Positions 8,478 through 16,251 of a stretch of DNA of 64,000 bases are shown piece after piece. The translations under genes were made by a program, and so were the position numbers. Numbering within the stretch: position 1 is the stretch's first letter; each line of letters starts with the position of its first letter. Under the pieces are notes generated by a model. The model was not told where the DNA came from. It ran no database searches and was given only the letters and a program-made list of their open reading frames with translations. The DNA is from a virus: positions 1-64,000 of IMG/VR virus record IMGVR_UViG_3300036781_000714; one strand, 5' to 3'.

Positions 8478-8547
8478 GGGCTCTACCTTCTGAGCGTTCA
8501 ATGAGTGAAGAAGAACAGTCACACAACAGTTATCGCTCTGCACCACA

Positions 8548-8576
8548 ATTATTGCTATGCACTCAACAAAAGTCAA
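8548..8576 (-). promoter_or_regulatory. Strong sigma70-type promoter of the leftward early operon
   Basis: On the minus strand TTGACT (8571-8576) is followed after exactly 17 bases by AATAAT (8548-8553). Each hexamer differs from consensus by one base. Transcription would start near 8541 and reach the ATG at 8477 through a leader of about 64 bases. The promoter lies next to the repressor gene, as expected for a repressed early promoter. Confidence 0.75.
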
Positions 8577-8580
8577 TAGT
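8552..8580 (+). promoter_or_regulatory. Candidate weak promoter of the repressor gene
   Basis: On the plus strand TTGCTA (8552-8557) and AATAGT (8575-8580) are 17 bases apart, each matching the consensus at four positions. It overlaps the leftward promoter face to face. Transcription would begin near 8587, about 22 bases before the proposed GTG start. Confidence 0.4.
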
Positions 8581-8600
8581 GGCGTTGGACCACGACATAT

Positions 8601-8616
8601 GGTGCCACGTGGCACC
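8601..8616. promoter_or_regulatory. Perfect 16-bp palindrome, candidate repressor operator
   Basis: GGTGCCACGTGGCACC is an exact palindrome of two 8-base arms. It lies just downstream of the overlapping promoters and covers the proposed GTG start of the repressor gene. A dimeric HTH repressor would be expected to bind such a site, probably controlling its own expression. The role is inferred from symmetry and position. Confidence 0.55.
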
Positions 8617-9277
8617 GGTTGATCTGGTTGAGTTCGCGCGACGGCTGCGCACGCTCATGGCCGATCGCCACGTCTCGCGCGGGAAACTCGCGGCGGCCGT
8701 AAGCGTCGATCCGGCAACGGTGAGCGCGTGGCGAAAGGGCAGCTACATGCCCACCGGCGATAAGCGCGAGCTGCTTGCACGGGCCTTAAAAACGACCGTC
8801 ACCGAGTTGTTCGATGATCGGCCGGCGCGCGGGTCGCTGATTCGCGAAGCCATGCTTGGCGATGCCGATGGCGCGGAGCGAGTACGGCAGGAACGGCGAT
8901 TCCTCGCGCACTTCCGGGCGGATATGGTCGAGCTCTACGCGCTCGATCCCGAGGTCGCCGCGGCGGAAGCGCTTGTGCAGGTGCCCGAGGCGCTCGCCTT
9001 CTTACAGATTCACAGACCCGACGCGACACCGCTCGAGGCGATGCGGTTGATGGCGGGATTCGTCGCGGCAGAGGTCGCGCGGCGCCACAATCGACCACAG
9101 GAAGAATCGGACGCCGTCCAGAAACGGCTCGCCGCGCTGATCCTAACCAACGCGCCTGACACCGAGGTCGCCGCAGCGCTCGTCGACGTCCCACTCGGTC
9201 AGTTCGTGAATCGCACCGGAGCGGCGGGAATGCCCAAAAAGAACGTCGTCCGCAAACGGCGGCGCGGACGGTCGTAA
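8609..9277 (+). CDS. XRE-family phage repressor
   Basis: The frame is open from 8501, but the first 36 codons overlap the divergent promoter region. The GTG at 8609 gives a 222-residue protein that starts just before the DNA-binding domain; TTG at 8585 is an alternative. An XRE helix-turn-helix lies near the start: KLAAAVSVDPATVSAWRKG, then TGDKRELLARALKTTVTELF. The helical remainder may dimerise or sense a signal, and the C-terminus is basic (RKRRRGRS). No LexA-type Ser/Lys autocleavage domain is visible. It is divergent from the recombination operon and is the best candidate for its repressor. Confidence 0.8.
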   Translation: MAPVDLVEFARRLRTLMADRHVSRGKLAAAVSVDPATVSAWRKGSYMPTGDKRELLARALKTTVTELFDDRPARGSLIREAMLGDADGAERVRQERRFLAHFRADMVELYALDPEVAAAEALVQVPEALAFLQIHRPDATPLEAMRLMAGFVAAEVARRHNRPQEESDAVQKRLAALILTNAPDTEVAAALVDVPLGQFVNRTGAAGMPKKNVVRKRRRGRS

Positions 9278-9290
9278 GTCTTCGAGCGCG

Positions 9291-9662
9291 TCAGTGCGTC
9301 GCGGCGTCGATCAATTTGGTGAGCGTCGCTTCGTCGACCAAGCCGAGTTCGCGAATGACGCGAAGGGTGTCGGCACCGAGGCGCGGGATCTCAGCGGTCA
9401 CGGGATCGTCAGCCACCAGCCGCGGCGTTGGATCGATGGTGAAGAGAATGGCGTCGAGCGCACGCAAGACCTCATCTTCGGACTGCGCAGAGAGATCAAG
9501 CGGGGCGCGCTGGAGCAACATCTTGCCGGTGCTCGTGACGAGCAAAAAGAGGCGCGTGTGTGCGGATGGAACGTCGAGTTGCCAGATCCCGCGCGGTAAG
9601 AGCAGATCGGCGCGTTCAATGATCTCAGGGCGCATCACAACGTTGGACGAGTGCCAGGGCAT
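9291..9662 (-). CDS. Small protein of unknown function, 123 aa
   Basis: Lies in reverse orientation between the repressor and the TPR gene. The part from MRPEIIERADLLL onward looks folded, with strands such as HTRLFLLVTSTGKMLL and a helical end (DTLRVIRELGLVDEATLTKLI) that resembles a small helix-hairpin segment. Starts at 9662 or 9635 are both possible and neither has a clear ribosome site. No family recognised. Confidence 0.5.
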   Translation of the reverse strand: MPWHSSNVVMRPEIIERADLLLPRGIWQLDVPSAHTRLFLLVTSTGKMLLQRAPLDLSAQSEDEVLRALDAILFTIDPTPRLVADDPVTAEIPRLGADTLRVIRELGLVDEATLTKLIDAATH

Positions 9663-9846
9663 CCGACGATGGTAGGAAGAGTTCGCACGAAATGCAACAG
9701 ACCGTTGCATCGCTCGCAGGGAGCACACAACGCGATGCAGTCGAGCAATAGGACGTTCCAATTCTGAAATTCATATGACTGACGGTGTGGATAACGTCAT
9801 AAGTTGCCGCTTGCGATGTGATGCGCAGCACGTAGTCTCAAGTCCT

Positions 9847-11079
9847 ATGCGCTCTCAGTCCACGCTCAGCGGTTTTATCGAAGCGCTCGGTCGAGCGAAA
9901 GAGAAGTCTCCTGAATGGCGTGCGGTGCTCGCTGGCATGGCGACACTCCGCGCGTGCGAAGCGGTGCTGGATGTCGACATTGCGCCAACGGAGATGTACG
10001 ACCGCGCCTGCATGGAACTGACAACAATCGCGGATCTCCCGGTTCGGCGCCTGCTTACGGGACTTCTGGTCGTCGCCAACCCGCGTTTAGCGATTTCTCA
10101 TGAAGAGCGGCGCTTTAAGATGGCGACGCGGCTGACCGCGTATGGAGAACTCCTGCACTCGTGCGCTCAATGGTCTCAAGCGATCGACGTATTTGAGGCC
10201 GTCGAGTATTTCGCCATGCACGACGTTGAGTCGTTGGTCTACGGGACCTACCGGCTCTCGTTCGCCTACCGCATGGCGCGTCGTCTCGATGAGGCGGAAC
10301 GTTCGTACAAGCGATTGATCGAAATCGCTGAACGCCATCAGAATACCAACATGATTCTCGAAGTCGAACTCGGTCTCGCCAAAGTCGTGATGACGCACGG
10401 TGACATGCCGCGTGCTGAGGGACTCGTCACGACGGTTCTGGATCGCGCGGTCGAACTGGGCGCTCGATCGGTGTGCGGGAAAGCACACACAGACCTCGCG
10501 TTCATCGCGGGCGTCCGCCTCAACCCGACCGGCGTGCTCACGCACTCGCACAAAGCGATCGCCTATCTCTCGGATCGGGACGAGATCCATCGTGCGCTTG
10601 TCAACATTGCCGTCGCGATGCGGGAACGCGAGCAGCCCGACGTGTCGCGAATGGTGAGCGATTGGTTGCTGGAGCACGCGGAAGAATCTGATATTCGCGC
10701 GCACGCACTGCTGAACCGGTACCATCTCGCCGTCGACGCACACGACTGGCTACGCACGCCGTTCCTTCGCCGAGACCTCGGCGACATCGCAAGCCGAAGC
10801 GCGCAATTCGCGGCCGAACTCTACGAAGTAATCGCCATCGAGTTCGCAACCTTGGGCGACTGGGATCGCGCGCTTCACGCCGCGGAGCGCATGTTGTCGA
10901 TTGCGGAGACGGAACGCCTTGAGGAGTCTATCATCGGCGCTGACGAGGCAATCAAAGAGATCCGGAGGAAGCACATCCCGGTGCGCTTCAATTTTCGGCC
11001 ATCGCCGCCGAGGCTACCAGAAGAAAAGAACGCGGTGGCCGCCGTTGCTTTGGCGATCACCGCGTTCTGTCACGCTTGA
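9847..11079 (+). CDS. TPR-repeat cytoplasmic protein in the immunity region
   Basis: A 410-residue all-helical protein (start MRSQSTLSGF; the frame is open to an ATG at 9775). Helix pairs typical of tetratricopeptide repeats run through about 90-370, for example QAIDVFEAVEYFAMHD, RLDEAERSYKRLIEIAERH and DWDRALHAAERMLSIAETE. No helix-turn-helix, signal peptide or membrane segment is clear. TPR proteins in phage immunity regions can act as peptide or protein sensors, but no partner peptide gene on the same strand is visible, so an arbitrium-like role is only a thought. Its last codons overlap a terminator of the facing gene. Confidence 0.7.
   Translation: MRSQSTLSGFIEALGRAKEKSPEWRAVLAGMATLRACEAVLDVDIAPTEMYDRACMELTTIADLPVRRLLTGLLVVANPRLAISHEERRFKMATRLTAYGELLHSCAQWSQAIDVFEAVEYFAMHDVESLVYGTYRLSFAYRMARRLDEAERSYKRLIEIAERHQNTNMILEVELGLAKVVMTHGDMPRAEGLVTTVLDRAVELGARSVCGKAHTDLAFIAGVRLNPTGVLTHSHKAIAYLSDRDEIHRALVNIAVAMREREQPDVSRMVSDWLLEHAEESDIRAHALLNRYHLAVDAHDWLRTPFLRRDLGDIASRSAQFAAELYEVIAIEFATLGDWDRALHAAERMLSIAETERLEESIIGADEAIKEIRRKHIPVRFNFRPSPPRLPEEKNAVAAVALAITAFCHA
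11019..11068 (-). terminator. Intrinsic terminator for the minus-strand lipoprotein gene
   Basis: An exact 11-bp inverted repeat (AGAACGCGGTG at 11027-11037 and its complement at 11058-11068) encloses a 20-base loop. On the minus strand it is followed by TTTCTTCTGG, a T-rich tract. It lies about 43 bases beyond the stop of the 53-aa lipoprotein gene and inside the last codons of the TPR gene. Confidence 0.65.
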
Positions 11080-11110
11080 GTTAACCCATATTACGAAACG
11101 CTTATGTGGT

Positions 11111-11272
11111 TCAACCGCCGCCAGGCTCCTCGACGCAGCGACCGCCAGACATGATGTATCCCGAGCGACAATCGCCATCGTCGCCGGCCGAGCGCGGACC
11201 GGTGGCGCTAGTCGCGCATGCCGACAGCACCATCGGAATGAGTGCTGCGAGAACGAGCAGTCCTTTACGCAT
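11111..11272 (-). CDS. Small lipoprotein, 53 aa
   Basis: The peptide MRKGLLVLAALIPMVLSAC is a lipoprotein signal with lipobox LSAC (Cys19), so the mature part would be about 34 residues anchored in a membrane. The mature part has two further Cys (CRSGYIMSGGRC) that could form a disulphide, and a Gly-rich end. A full AGGAGG ribosome site lies 6 bases before the ATG. It converges on the TPR gene. Function is unknown; it may be a lysogeny-expressed surface protein. Confidence 0.8.
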   Translation of the reverse strand: MRKGLLVLAALIPMVLSACATSATGPRSAGDDGDCRSGYIMSGGRCVEEPGGG

Positions 11273-11333
11273 GACAAGCCTCCTTGCAGTGTTGAAGTGG
11301 CCTAAAACGACACGCAGATTCAGGTTACTGGCC

Positions 11334-11783
11334 ATGAAGCCGCGTCGGACCTATCGATTTGTGACATCATTTCGGCGATTCATGACACCAGCGGCAATCG
11401 CTCTACTCGCGTTGCCCTGTGGCGGCTGCAGAGTTGATCTCGAGTACCGCTGGATTCAGCGCGAAGATGGGCTCGGGATGAAGGCACCAATCATTCACCG
11501 AGTGCGTGTTCGTTCGCACAGGGACTCGAACGACGTTGAGTGGCTCGAAGAAATCACATCAGCTGATAGCGTGAGTGATCGGACCATTGCGACATATGGA
11601 ACCAGAGACTCCGAGTTTTCTCGATGCAGTGTTTACGATGAGCAGAACTGGCATTGTGATCTCGGGTTTCAGGCACAAGTCGTCATCACGATGGATATGA
11701 AAAACGGAACGTTGCATCGATCATATTTCGGAGAGCGGCAAGACTTCATAACAATTCGCTCTATCCATGGATTCATGTTTTAA
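11334..11783 (+). CDS. Predicted secreted or lipoprotein, 149 aa
   Basis: Starts MKPRRTYRFVTSFRRF, with a hydrophobic segment TPAAIALLALPCGGC that ends in a lipobox-like cysteine. The mature part (about 120 residues) is strand-rich with two Cys near CSVYDEQNWHC that may pair. No family recognised. It is divergent from the 53-aa lipoprotein across 61 bases, so both may be expressed from the lysogen. Base composition is less GC-rich than the neighbours, which fits a recently acquired cargo gene. Confidence 0.65.
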   Translation: MKPRRTYRFVTSFRRFMTPAAIALLALPCGGCRVDLEYRWIQREDGLGMKAPIIHRVRVRSHRDSNDVEWLEEITSADSVSDRTIATYGTRDSEFSRCSVYDEQNWHCDLGFQAQVVITMDMKNGTLHRSYFGERQDFITIRSIHGFMF

Positions 11784-11816
11784 TTCTCACCCGTCTAGCG
11801 CCACGCTCGGGCCGCC

Positions 11817-12098
11817 GTGATTTGGACCGACGCACACGGTCTCGCGTGGGAGATCGTCGACTGGGAGTGGAAGGACTTTAACAAGTCAAAACGCCGCGTC
11901 ACGCTCGGCACCTTCAACGCCGATGGCCGAGCGTTTGTGCCACACCACCGAGAGGGCGACGTCCGGATCTACTACGTCCACACCTTCTGGTATCACGACA
12001 CCTCAGACCGCGTGCTGCAAGAACAACTGCGATTGTCACGGCCCGCGTCGATGACCGTCGCCCAAGCGTTCTGGCACCGTAACGACGTTCATTCGTAG
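11817..12098 (+). CDS. Small protein of unknown function, 93 aa
   Basis: A GTG start gives an aromatic-rich protein (AWEIVDWEWKDF, IYYVHTFWYHD) with alternating strand patterns and no signal peptide. It follows the 149-aa secreted protein by 33 bases and converges on the jelly-roll gene. No family recognised. Confidence 0.5.
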   Translation: MIWTDAHGLAWEIVDWEWKDFNKSKRRVTLGTFNADGRAFVPHHREGDVRIYYVHTFWYHDTSDRVLQEQLRLSRPASMTVAQAFWHRNDVHS

Positions 12099-12109
12099 CC
12101 TGACCGCTT

Positions 12110-13195
12110 CTACTGACAGGCCGTCGAGAAGACGAAGTTGTCCCAGTAGTGGTATTCAAGGATGCTCGCCTCGCCCGGCGCGCCTTCGCGCTGATAACCG
12201 AAGGCCAGCGTCTGCATCTTGGTCGAGGTCGATGCGCCGGCGTTGGTGTACGCGAGCCCGGTCATGTTTCCCACGAGCTTGCCGTTGATCCAGAGCTTGA
12301 ACACGCCGTCTTTCGCGCCAGGTGTCGAGTTCATCGTGAGCTGGATCTGCATGTGCGTCCACACGCCTGCTTGCATGACGAACTGCGACTTCACCCCAGC
12401 GCCGTTCTGCGTATCGGTGCCGTAGATGTTCGAGTTCGTTCCGCCGCTGCCGACGACGACGCTCGCCTGATGGCCGGTGAGCCAGAAATACGTGAGCTTT
12501 CGCAACACCAGGCCGTCTGTCCAGCGCGGCGTGTCAGGCGGCACGTACATGTCGGCGTTGACGCAGATCGTCTGGCCGTGCGCGACGCCGCCGTTTGCGG
12601 GGAGATACCAGAGATACTGATTCAGGTCGGCGACGGTGTTGGGCGGGACCACGCACGCGGGCTGGCCTCCGCCACAGGCGTATGTCACGCGCAGCACCTT
12701 GCCGTGGCCGGAATTCGTCGGATCAACGACGATCGAATCGTGCGCGGGTGCGTCCGTCGACATCGCCCCGTACGAACCATTATCAAAGTTTACTGATGCG
12801 AGCACCGTCCCTGCCGCTGACGGGGGCTTTGTCGTCGTGTCGGTCGGCGACGGCGTGGTGTCCTTCGGCGGCGGATTCACGATCACGACGGTCGAGTCTT
12901 TGCGCACCGTGTCGATGCGCAGGATCGTCAGCGTCGAATCCTTCCGCACGGTATCGATGAGCGTGATCAACACATGCGCGATCGATAGACTTATCGGCAC
13001 GCCCCTCACGAGCGACGCGGGCACCGAGTCCGCCAGCTTGATCGTGACCGTTCTATTGATCGGGCTCGTCGACGACACGGCGCCAGCGATCACCTGCGCG
13101 TACGCAGGCGTGGCGCACGCGGCAAACGTGCAAAGGGCCGCAATCGCAAGCGACGCGGCCCTCGTGAGGTAGCGAACAGCGCGGACCGGATTCAC
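12110..13195 (-). CDS. Secreted concanavalin A-like (jelly-roll) protein
   Basis: The GTG at 13195 overlaps the upstream stop (GTGA) and has AGGAGG 6 bases before it, giving 361 residues. A signal peptide ends in ATPAYAQ near residue 35. A duplicated IDTVRKDST segment and an Asp/Thr/Pro linker (PKDTTPSPTDTTTKP) follow. From about 130 the protein looks like a polysaccharide-lyase/lectin jelly roll: VNFDNGSYG, GHGKVLRVTY, WTHMQIQLTMNS, GVFKLWINGKLVGN. It could be a surface-glycan-binding or -degrading enzyme on the virion or secreted by the lysogen. A catalytic site cannot be assigned. Confidence 0.7.
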   Translation of the reverse strand: MNPVRAVRYLTRAASLAIAALCTFAACATPAYAQVIAGAVSSTSPINRTVTIKLADSVPASLVRGVPISLSIAHVLITLIDTVRKDSTLTILRIDTVRKDSTVVIVNPPPKDTTPSPTDTTTKPPSAAGTVLASVNFDNGSYGAMSTDAPAHDSIVVDPTNSGHGKVLRVTYACGGGQPACVVPPNTVADLNQYLWYLPANGGVAHGQTICVNADMYVPPDTPRWTDGLVLRKLTYFWLTGHQASVVVGSGGTNSNIYGTDTQNGAGVKSQFVMQAGVWTHMQIQLTMNSTPGAKDGVFKLWINGKLVGNMTGLAYTNAGASTSTKMQTLAFGYQREGAPGEASILEYHYWDNFVFSTACQ

Positions 13196-13827
13196 GACGC
13201 GCCTCCTGGAAGCGGAAAGTTGTTGTACGCGGCGTTGCGTGAATCGATGGTGATTCCGCCGCCACCACCGGACGTGAACTCGAATACACCATCGGGACGC
13301 AAAACGTACGACTGCCCGATGACTTGTTTGAGTTGGAAAGCGAACCACTGGATCGGTTGACCAGCCCATGCGGGATCGCTTGCACGCTCAGCGACAAGTC
13401 GGTCTACGTCCGCCTGCGTGAGCACACCCGATGTCGGCGCCGGTGGGGGTGAGGACGGCTCAGGTGGCGCGGCCGGAGTCTGGACGCTGATCGTTAAGGG
13501 GCTCGAGGCAGGCGCGGGTGTCGGAGCCACCGGGGCGACGGGAGTCGCTGGTGTCGACGGAGTCGTTGGGCTCGACACTGCGGGCGCAGTCGTTGCGGGC
13601 GCCGCGTCAGTGGTCGTCTCGCTGCCAAGCAATCGCTCTGCCCCGGCCGCGACGGTGACAACGGCGACCGCATACGCCTTCTCAGGCTCAGGAATCAACG
13701 CGATCACCTCGGCTTTCCCGAGCGTTGCGATCCCGGAGAGCAGTTTCTGAAAAACGCTATGCCAGAAGCTCGCGTGCTCTTCGTGCGGCGCGTCTGGCGC
13801 TGGCGGTACTATTACGAGTTCGCTCAT
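13192..13827 (-). CDS. Phage protein with Pro/Ala/Thr linker, 211 aa
   Basis: A helical N-terminus (about 1-70, with GKAEVIALIPEPEKAYAVAVV) is followed by a long Pro/Ala/Thr-rich linker (about 75-135) and a Gly-rich end (FEFTSGGGGGITI). No family recognised. It lies between the endolysin and the jelly-roll gene, in the same direction, 25 bases after the endolysin stop. It may be a structural or anchoring protein. Confidence 0.65.
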   Translation of the reverse strand: MSELVIVPPAPDAPHEEHASFWHSVFQKLLSGIATLGKAEVIALIPEPEKAYAVAVVTVAAGAERLLGSETTTDAAPATTAPAVSSPTTPSTPATPVAPVAPTPAPASSPLTISVQTPAAPPEPSSPPPAPTSGVLTQADVDRLVAERASDPAWAGQPIQWFAFQLKQVIGQSYVLRPDGVFEFTSGGGGGITIDSRNAAYNNFPLPGGAS

Positions 13828-13852
13828 ACCGATGTCCTCATTGTCTCAAAGG

Positions 13853-14392
13853 TTAGTCTATCGCGTGCAGCTCGCGCCAAACTGCTTCCACACCACCGGT
13901 CGCGAGCAGCTCGGCGGCATGGTCAGAGGGTGAGACGTGCATCCCATCGCAAAACCACTGCATGTGCGGCTGGTCGCAGAGGTGCTTGCCCGGCTCTTGG
14001 CTGTCCGGGATGCCATTCCGATTCCAGTCGGCGCCGACCGTGAGGCCCCGCGCTTCGGCGATGGCCATGACGTCGCGCCAGAACGAGGCCGGTTCGCGGC
14101 CGGGTGAGAATCGGCGATCGCCGAGATCGACGGCGAGGCCGTAGTGGTGCCACGTCTTGAGCGCGTTCACTGCGTTCGTGACGATGCCGCGGCCGTCATC
14201 GAACTCACGACCGCACCGGTACAGCCAGTCGGCGCGCTCGTTCGACCGCACGGATTCGCGCACACAGACGAGCCATTCTTTGTCGACGAGGTCCGCGAGT
14301 ACGAGTTCGACCTGCGTCCGGAACTTCGGCGCCAACCCGGCGAGATCCGTGATGGCGGAGGGTTCGGGAATCGAGGGGCGCGGGAGCGTCAT
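13853..14392 (-). CDS. Endolysin, M15-family peptidase
   Basis: A 179-residue peptidoglycan peptidase of the VanY/L-Ala-D-Glu type. The zinc-site pattern HxxGxAxD is present as HHYGLAVD (His82 and Asp89) and the later metal-binding His is in PHMQW (His143). The substrate would be peptide stems of peptidoglycan and the role cell lysis. It has no signal peptide, so export needs a holin. The upstream coiled-coil membrane protein overlaps it by ATGA (14389-14392), the expected holin or spanin position. Confidence 0.88.
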   Translation of the reverse strand: MTLPRPSIPEPSAITDLAGLAPKFRTQVELVLADLVDKEWLVCVRESVRSNERADWLYRCGREFDDGRGIVTNAVNALKTWHHYGLAVDLGDRRFSPGREPASFWRDVMAIAEARGLTVGADWNRNGIPDSQEPGKHLCDQPHMQWFCDGMHVSPSDHAAELLATGGVEAVWRELHAID

Positions 14393-14853
14393 AAGGATTC
14401 TCTGTTGATGGACTGGTTGCGTGGCGGGTGGAACGAACCGACTTGCTGGGGACTGAGGCGATCACGCTCTCGCTTGTCGACTTCCTCTTGCCATTTCTCG
14501 AGATCTTCGATGCGTGAGCGTTGACCATTCTTGCCGTCTTCACCGATGAGATGCCCATAGGCGCCGCGAATCTTCCGGTCTTGCTCAGCGTTCAACTGCG
14601 TCTGCTCTTGGATGAAGCGGCGTTGTCGCCGTGCCACGGCGCGCAGTCGACGCTCGAGATTATTCGTCTGCGACTCTGATTCCCGGCGCGCGTCGTCGAT
14701 CTTCTCGCCGACGAGTTCGATCGCCGTCTTCTCGCGACGCGTGCGTCTGCCGCGCAATGCTTCGCGCACCACCAGGGCAAGGGCGCTCGATAGCATGGCG
14801 CCTGCGGTGGCGAGCGTCCCGGCGTTCGCAGCAGCGGACGATTCCAATGCCAT
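14389..14853 (-). CDS. Holin/spanin-like membrane protein with coiled coil
   Basis: A 154-residue protein with one short hydrophobic N-terminal segment (GTLATAGAMLSSALALVV, about 12-29) followed by a long charged coiled coil (about 40-135). This is the shape of phage holin-like or inner-membrane spanin proteins. It is coupled by ATGA to the endolysin, which supports a lysis role. A GAGG ribosome site precedes the ATG. Holin and spanin cannot be told apart by sequence alone. Confidence 0.6.
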   Translation of the reverse strand: MALESSAAANAGTLATAGAMLSSALALVVREALRGRRTRREKTAIELVGEKIDDARRESESQTNNLERRLRAVARRQRRFIQEQTQLNAEQDRKIRGAYGHLIGEDGKNGQRSRIEDLEKWQEEVDKRERDRLSPQQVGSFHPPRNQSINRESL

Positions 14854-14870
14854 CGCGACCTCATCGTCGG

Positions 14871-14910
14871 GGAAAAAGAAAGGCCCGCGCTCTCACAGGA
14901 GAGCCGGGCC
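14871..14910 (-). terminator. Intrinsic terminator after dinD
   Basis: On the minus strand GGCCCGGCTCTC pairs with GAGAGCGCGGGCC around a four-base loop (14882-14910) and is followed by TTTCTTTTTCC (14871-14881). It lies about 70 bases beyond the dinD stop and about 20 bases before the lysis genes, so it would separate the two units. Confidence 0.85.
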
Positions 14911-14980
14911 GGTTGGCAGTTCTAGTTTGGGGGCGTTACTTCTGTTTCAAAGATCTCACAATACGGAAACTGGCATCGTC

Positions 14981-15928
14981 TTACTCGTCGTTCTTGTCCT
15001 CCGGCTTCGACTTCGGAAGTTTCTTTTGATCGAGCTTTTTCAATTCACGGTGCGTTTTCTTCAATCCGCTCTTCACGGCCTTGAGATCCTCAGCCGGGGG
15101 CAACCGCTCGGGCATCGTGCCGCCGATTTCGGCGATCGTATTCCGTACGTGGCGACCGACATCCTCGGCCGTGCGCTCTGCCTGATACTGCCCGCGCACT
15201 CTATCCTTTCGAATCTTCGACTCAGTCTGGGTGATGCGAAACAGATTGGCGGCAAGTTCTTCTTTGCCCATGAAGTCGAGCAACGTCCCACTACCGACGC
15301 CTTTGAGCGCCTTTAATTGCGAAAGATTCATGTTGTACAGGCCGCGGTATCCTGCGTTTTGAAACAACGCGAAATCGGTCACGCCTGCGCCCTTTGCGAC
15401 GGATGACAATGATTTCTCACGGTCAATCATCTCGTCGCGAATGACCACGCGTTCGACGCCGTCGAGATGCAACGCCATCTGGCGCGCCGCTTCCGCAAAG
15501 CTCGCAAAGTAGACTTGTGCGCGTGCGACCTCCGCCTTGCGCGGGTCGCCATTCATCGCGATCAGGTAACAGGCGAATCGCGACAACTTGCAATCGGCGA
15601 TCGGCTCGCCCTCAACCTCACGCTGACTGTGCGTAAAGTTCTCTGGCACCGAGATCGCCAATGCAGTACACGCGGCGATGGCACGACCGACCGCCTTCTC
15701 CCACCCGTTGCCCTTGTCGTAGCCGAGCAATCGTTTGAGATCCGACTCCCACCAGTAGCGCTGGCCGTTATCGTGGCCGAACTGCTCGAAGGGCTCTTCG
15801 CCTTCGTCGAGAACGGTATTGTCTGCTTCGGGCGGGAGAATATCGGACACGGCAAAGCCCCTGAATCGGTCGGGAGAGTTTCGGTCCGGGAATCTAGCGC
15901 TCGGACGCCCATTCTCGCGAACGCTCAC
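14981..15928 (-). CDS. dinD: DinD-like DNA-damage-inducible protein
   Basis: A 315-residue protein with the DinD/BRO-N core: FEQFGHDNGQRYWWESDLKR at about 48-67, CTALAISVPENF, KLSRFACYLIAMNGDPRKAEVA at about 116-137, and QVYFASFAEAARQM. E. coli DinD is SOS-induced and inhibits RecA filament activities; phage homologues often sit beside repressors and may act as antirepressors. The C-terminus is Lys-rich. The ATG at 15928 overlaps the upstream stop (ATGA). No clear LexA box is visible near the operon start; the operator there is of another type. Confidence 0.88.
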   Translation of the reverse strand: MSVRENGRPSARFPDRNSPDRFRGFAVSDILPPEADNTVLDEGEEPFEQFGHDNGQRYWWESDLKRLLGYDKGNGWEKAVGRAIAACTALAISVPENFTHSQREVEGEPIADCKLSRFACYLIAMNGDPRKAEVARAQVYFASFAEAARQMALHLDGVERVVIRDEMIDREKSLSSVAKGAGVTDFALFQNAGYRGLYNMNLSQLKALKGVGSGTLLDFMGKEELAANLFRITQTESKIRKDRVRGQYQAERTAEDVGRHVRNTIAEIGGTMPERLPPAEDLKAVKSGLKKTHRELKKLDQKKLPKSKPEDKNDE

Positions 15929-16236
15929 TGGTCGCGGCCTACGCTGCGAACGTGATCTTCCGTGAGACCGAGCCGCTTGAGGCGAATCCCCTGCGCCGTC
16001 TCGTTGAGGGAGTCGATCGTATCATCGACATCGCCGTCATGCGCGCCGACGTAGCCCCGGGCGATGCTTTGTAGTGTGTTCTCGCGGGGATTGCCGGTCA
16101 TCGCCCGCTTGAGCGGCGAACTCTCCCCTGCCGCATCACGTCGCGACTTCAATAACTCGGCGGCCGACTCCGCGTAGGCGCGCGCCGCCTTCTTCACGAC
16201 GGCCTTAGGGTCCATCCCGGTCGCGTTAGTGGCCAT
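15925..16236 (-). CDS. Small helical protein upstream of dinD, 103 aa
   Basis: No family recognised. Mostly helical (KAVVKKAARAYAESAAELLKS; DVDDTIDSLNETAQGIRLKRLG). It lies between the small XRE regulator and dinD with a 4-base overlap to dinD, so it is part of that three-gene unit and may work with it, for example in prophage induction. Confidence 0.7.
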   Translation of the reverse strand: MATNATGMDPKAVVKKAARAYAESAAELLKSRRDAAGESSPLKRAMTGNPRENTLQSIARGYVGAHDGDVDDTIDSLNETAQGIRLKRLGLTEDHVRSVGRDQ

Positions 16237-16251
16237 GCTCGCCTCCGATGG

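Noticed and set aside
8501-8608. Longer N-terminus for the repressor from the ATG at 8501
   Set aside because: It would cover the strong divergent promoter and adds sequence without HTH or family character.
9775-11335. Arbitrium-type (AimR/AimP) system
   Set aside because: The small secreted product next to the TPR gene is a lipoprotein on the opposite strand with its own terminator, and the TPR protein has no visible HTH.
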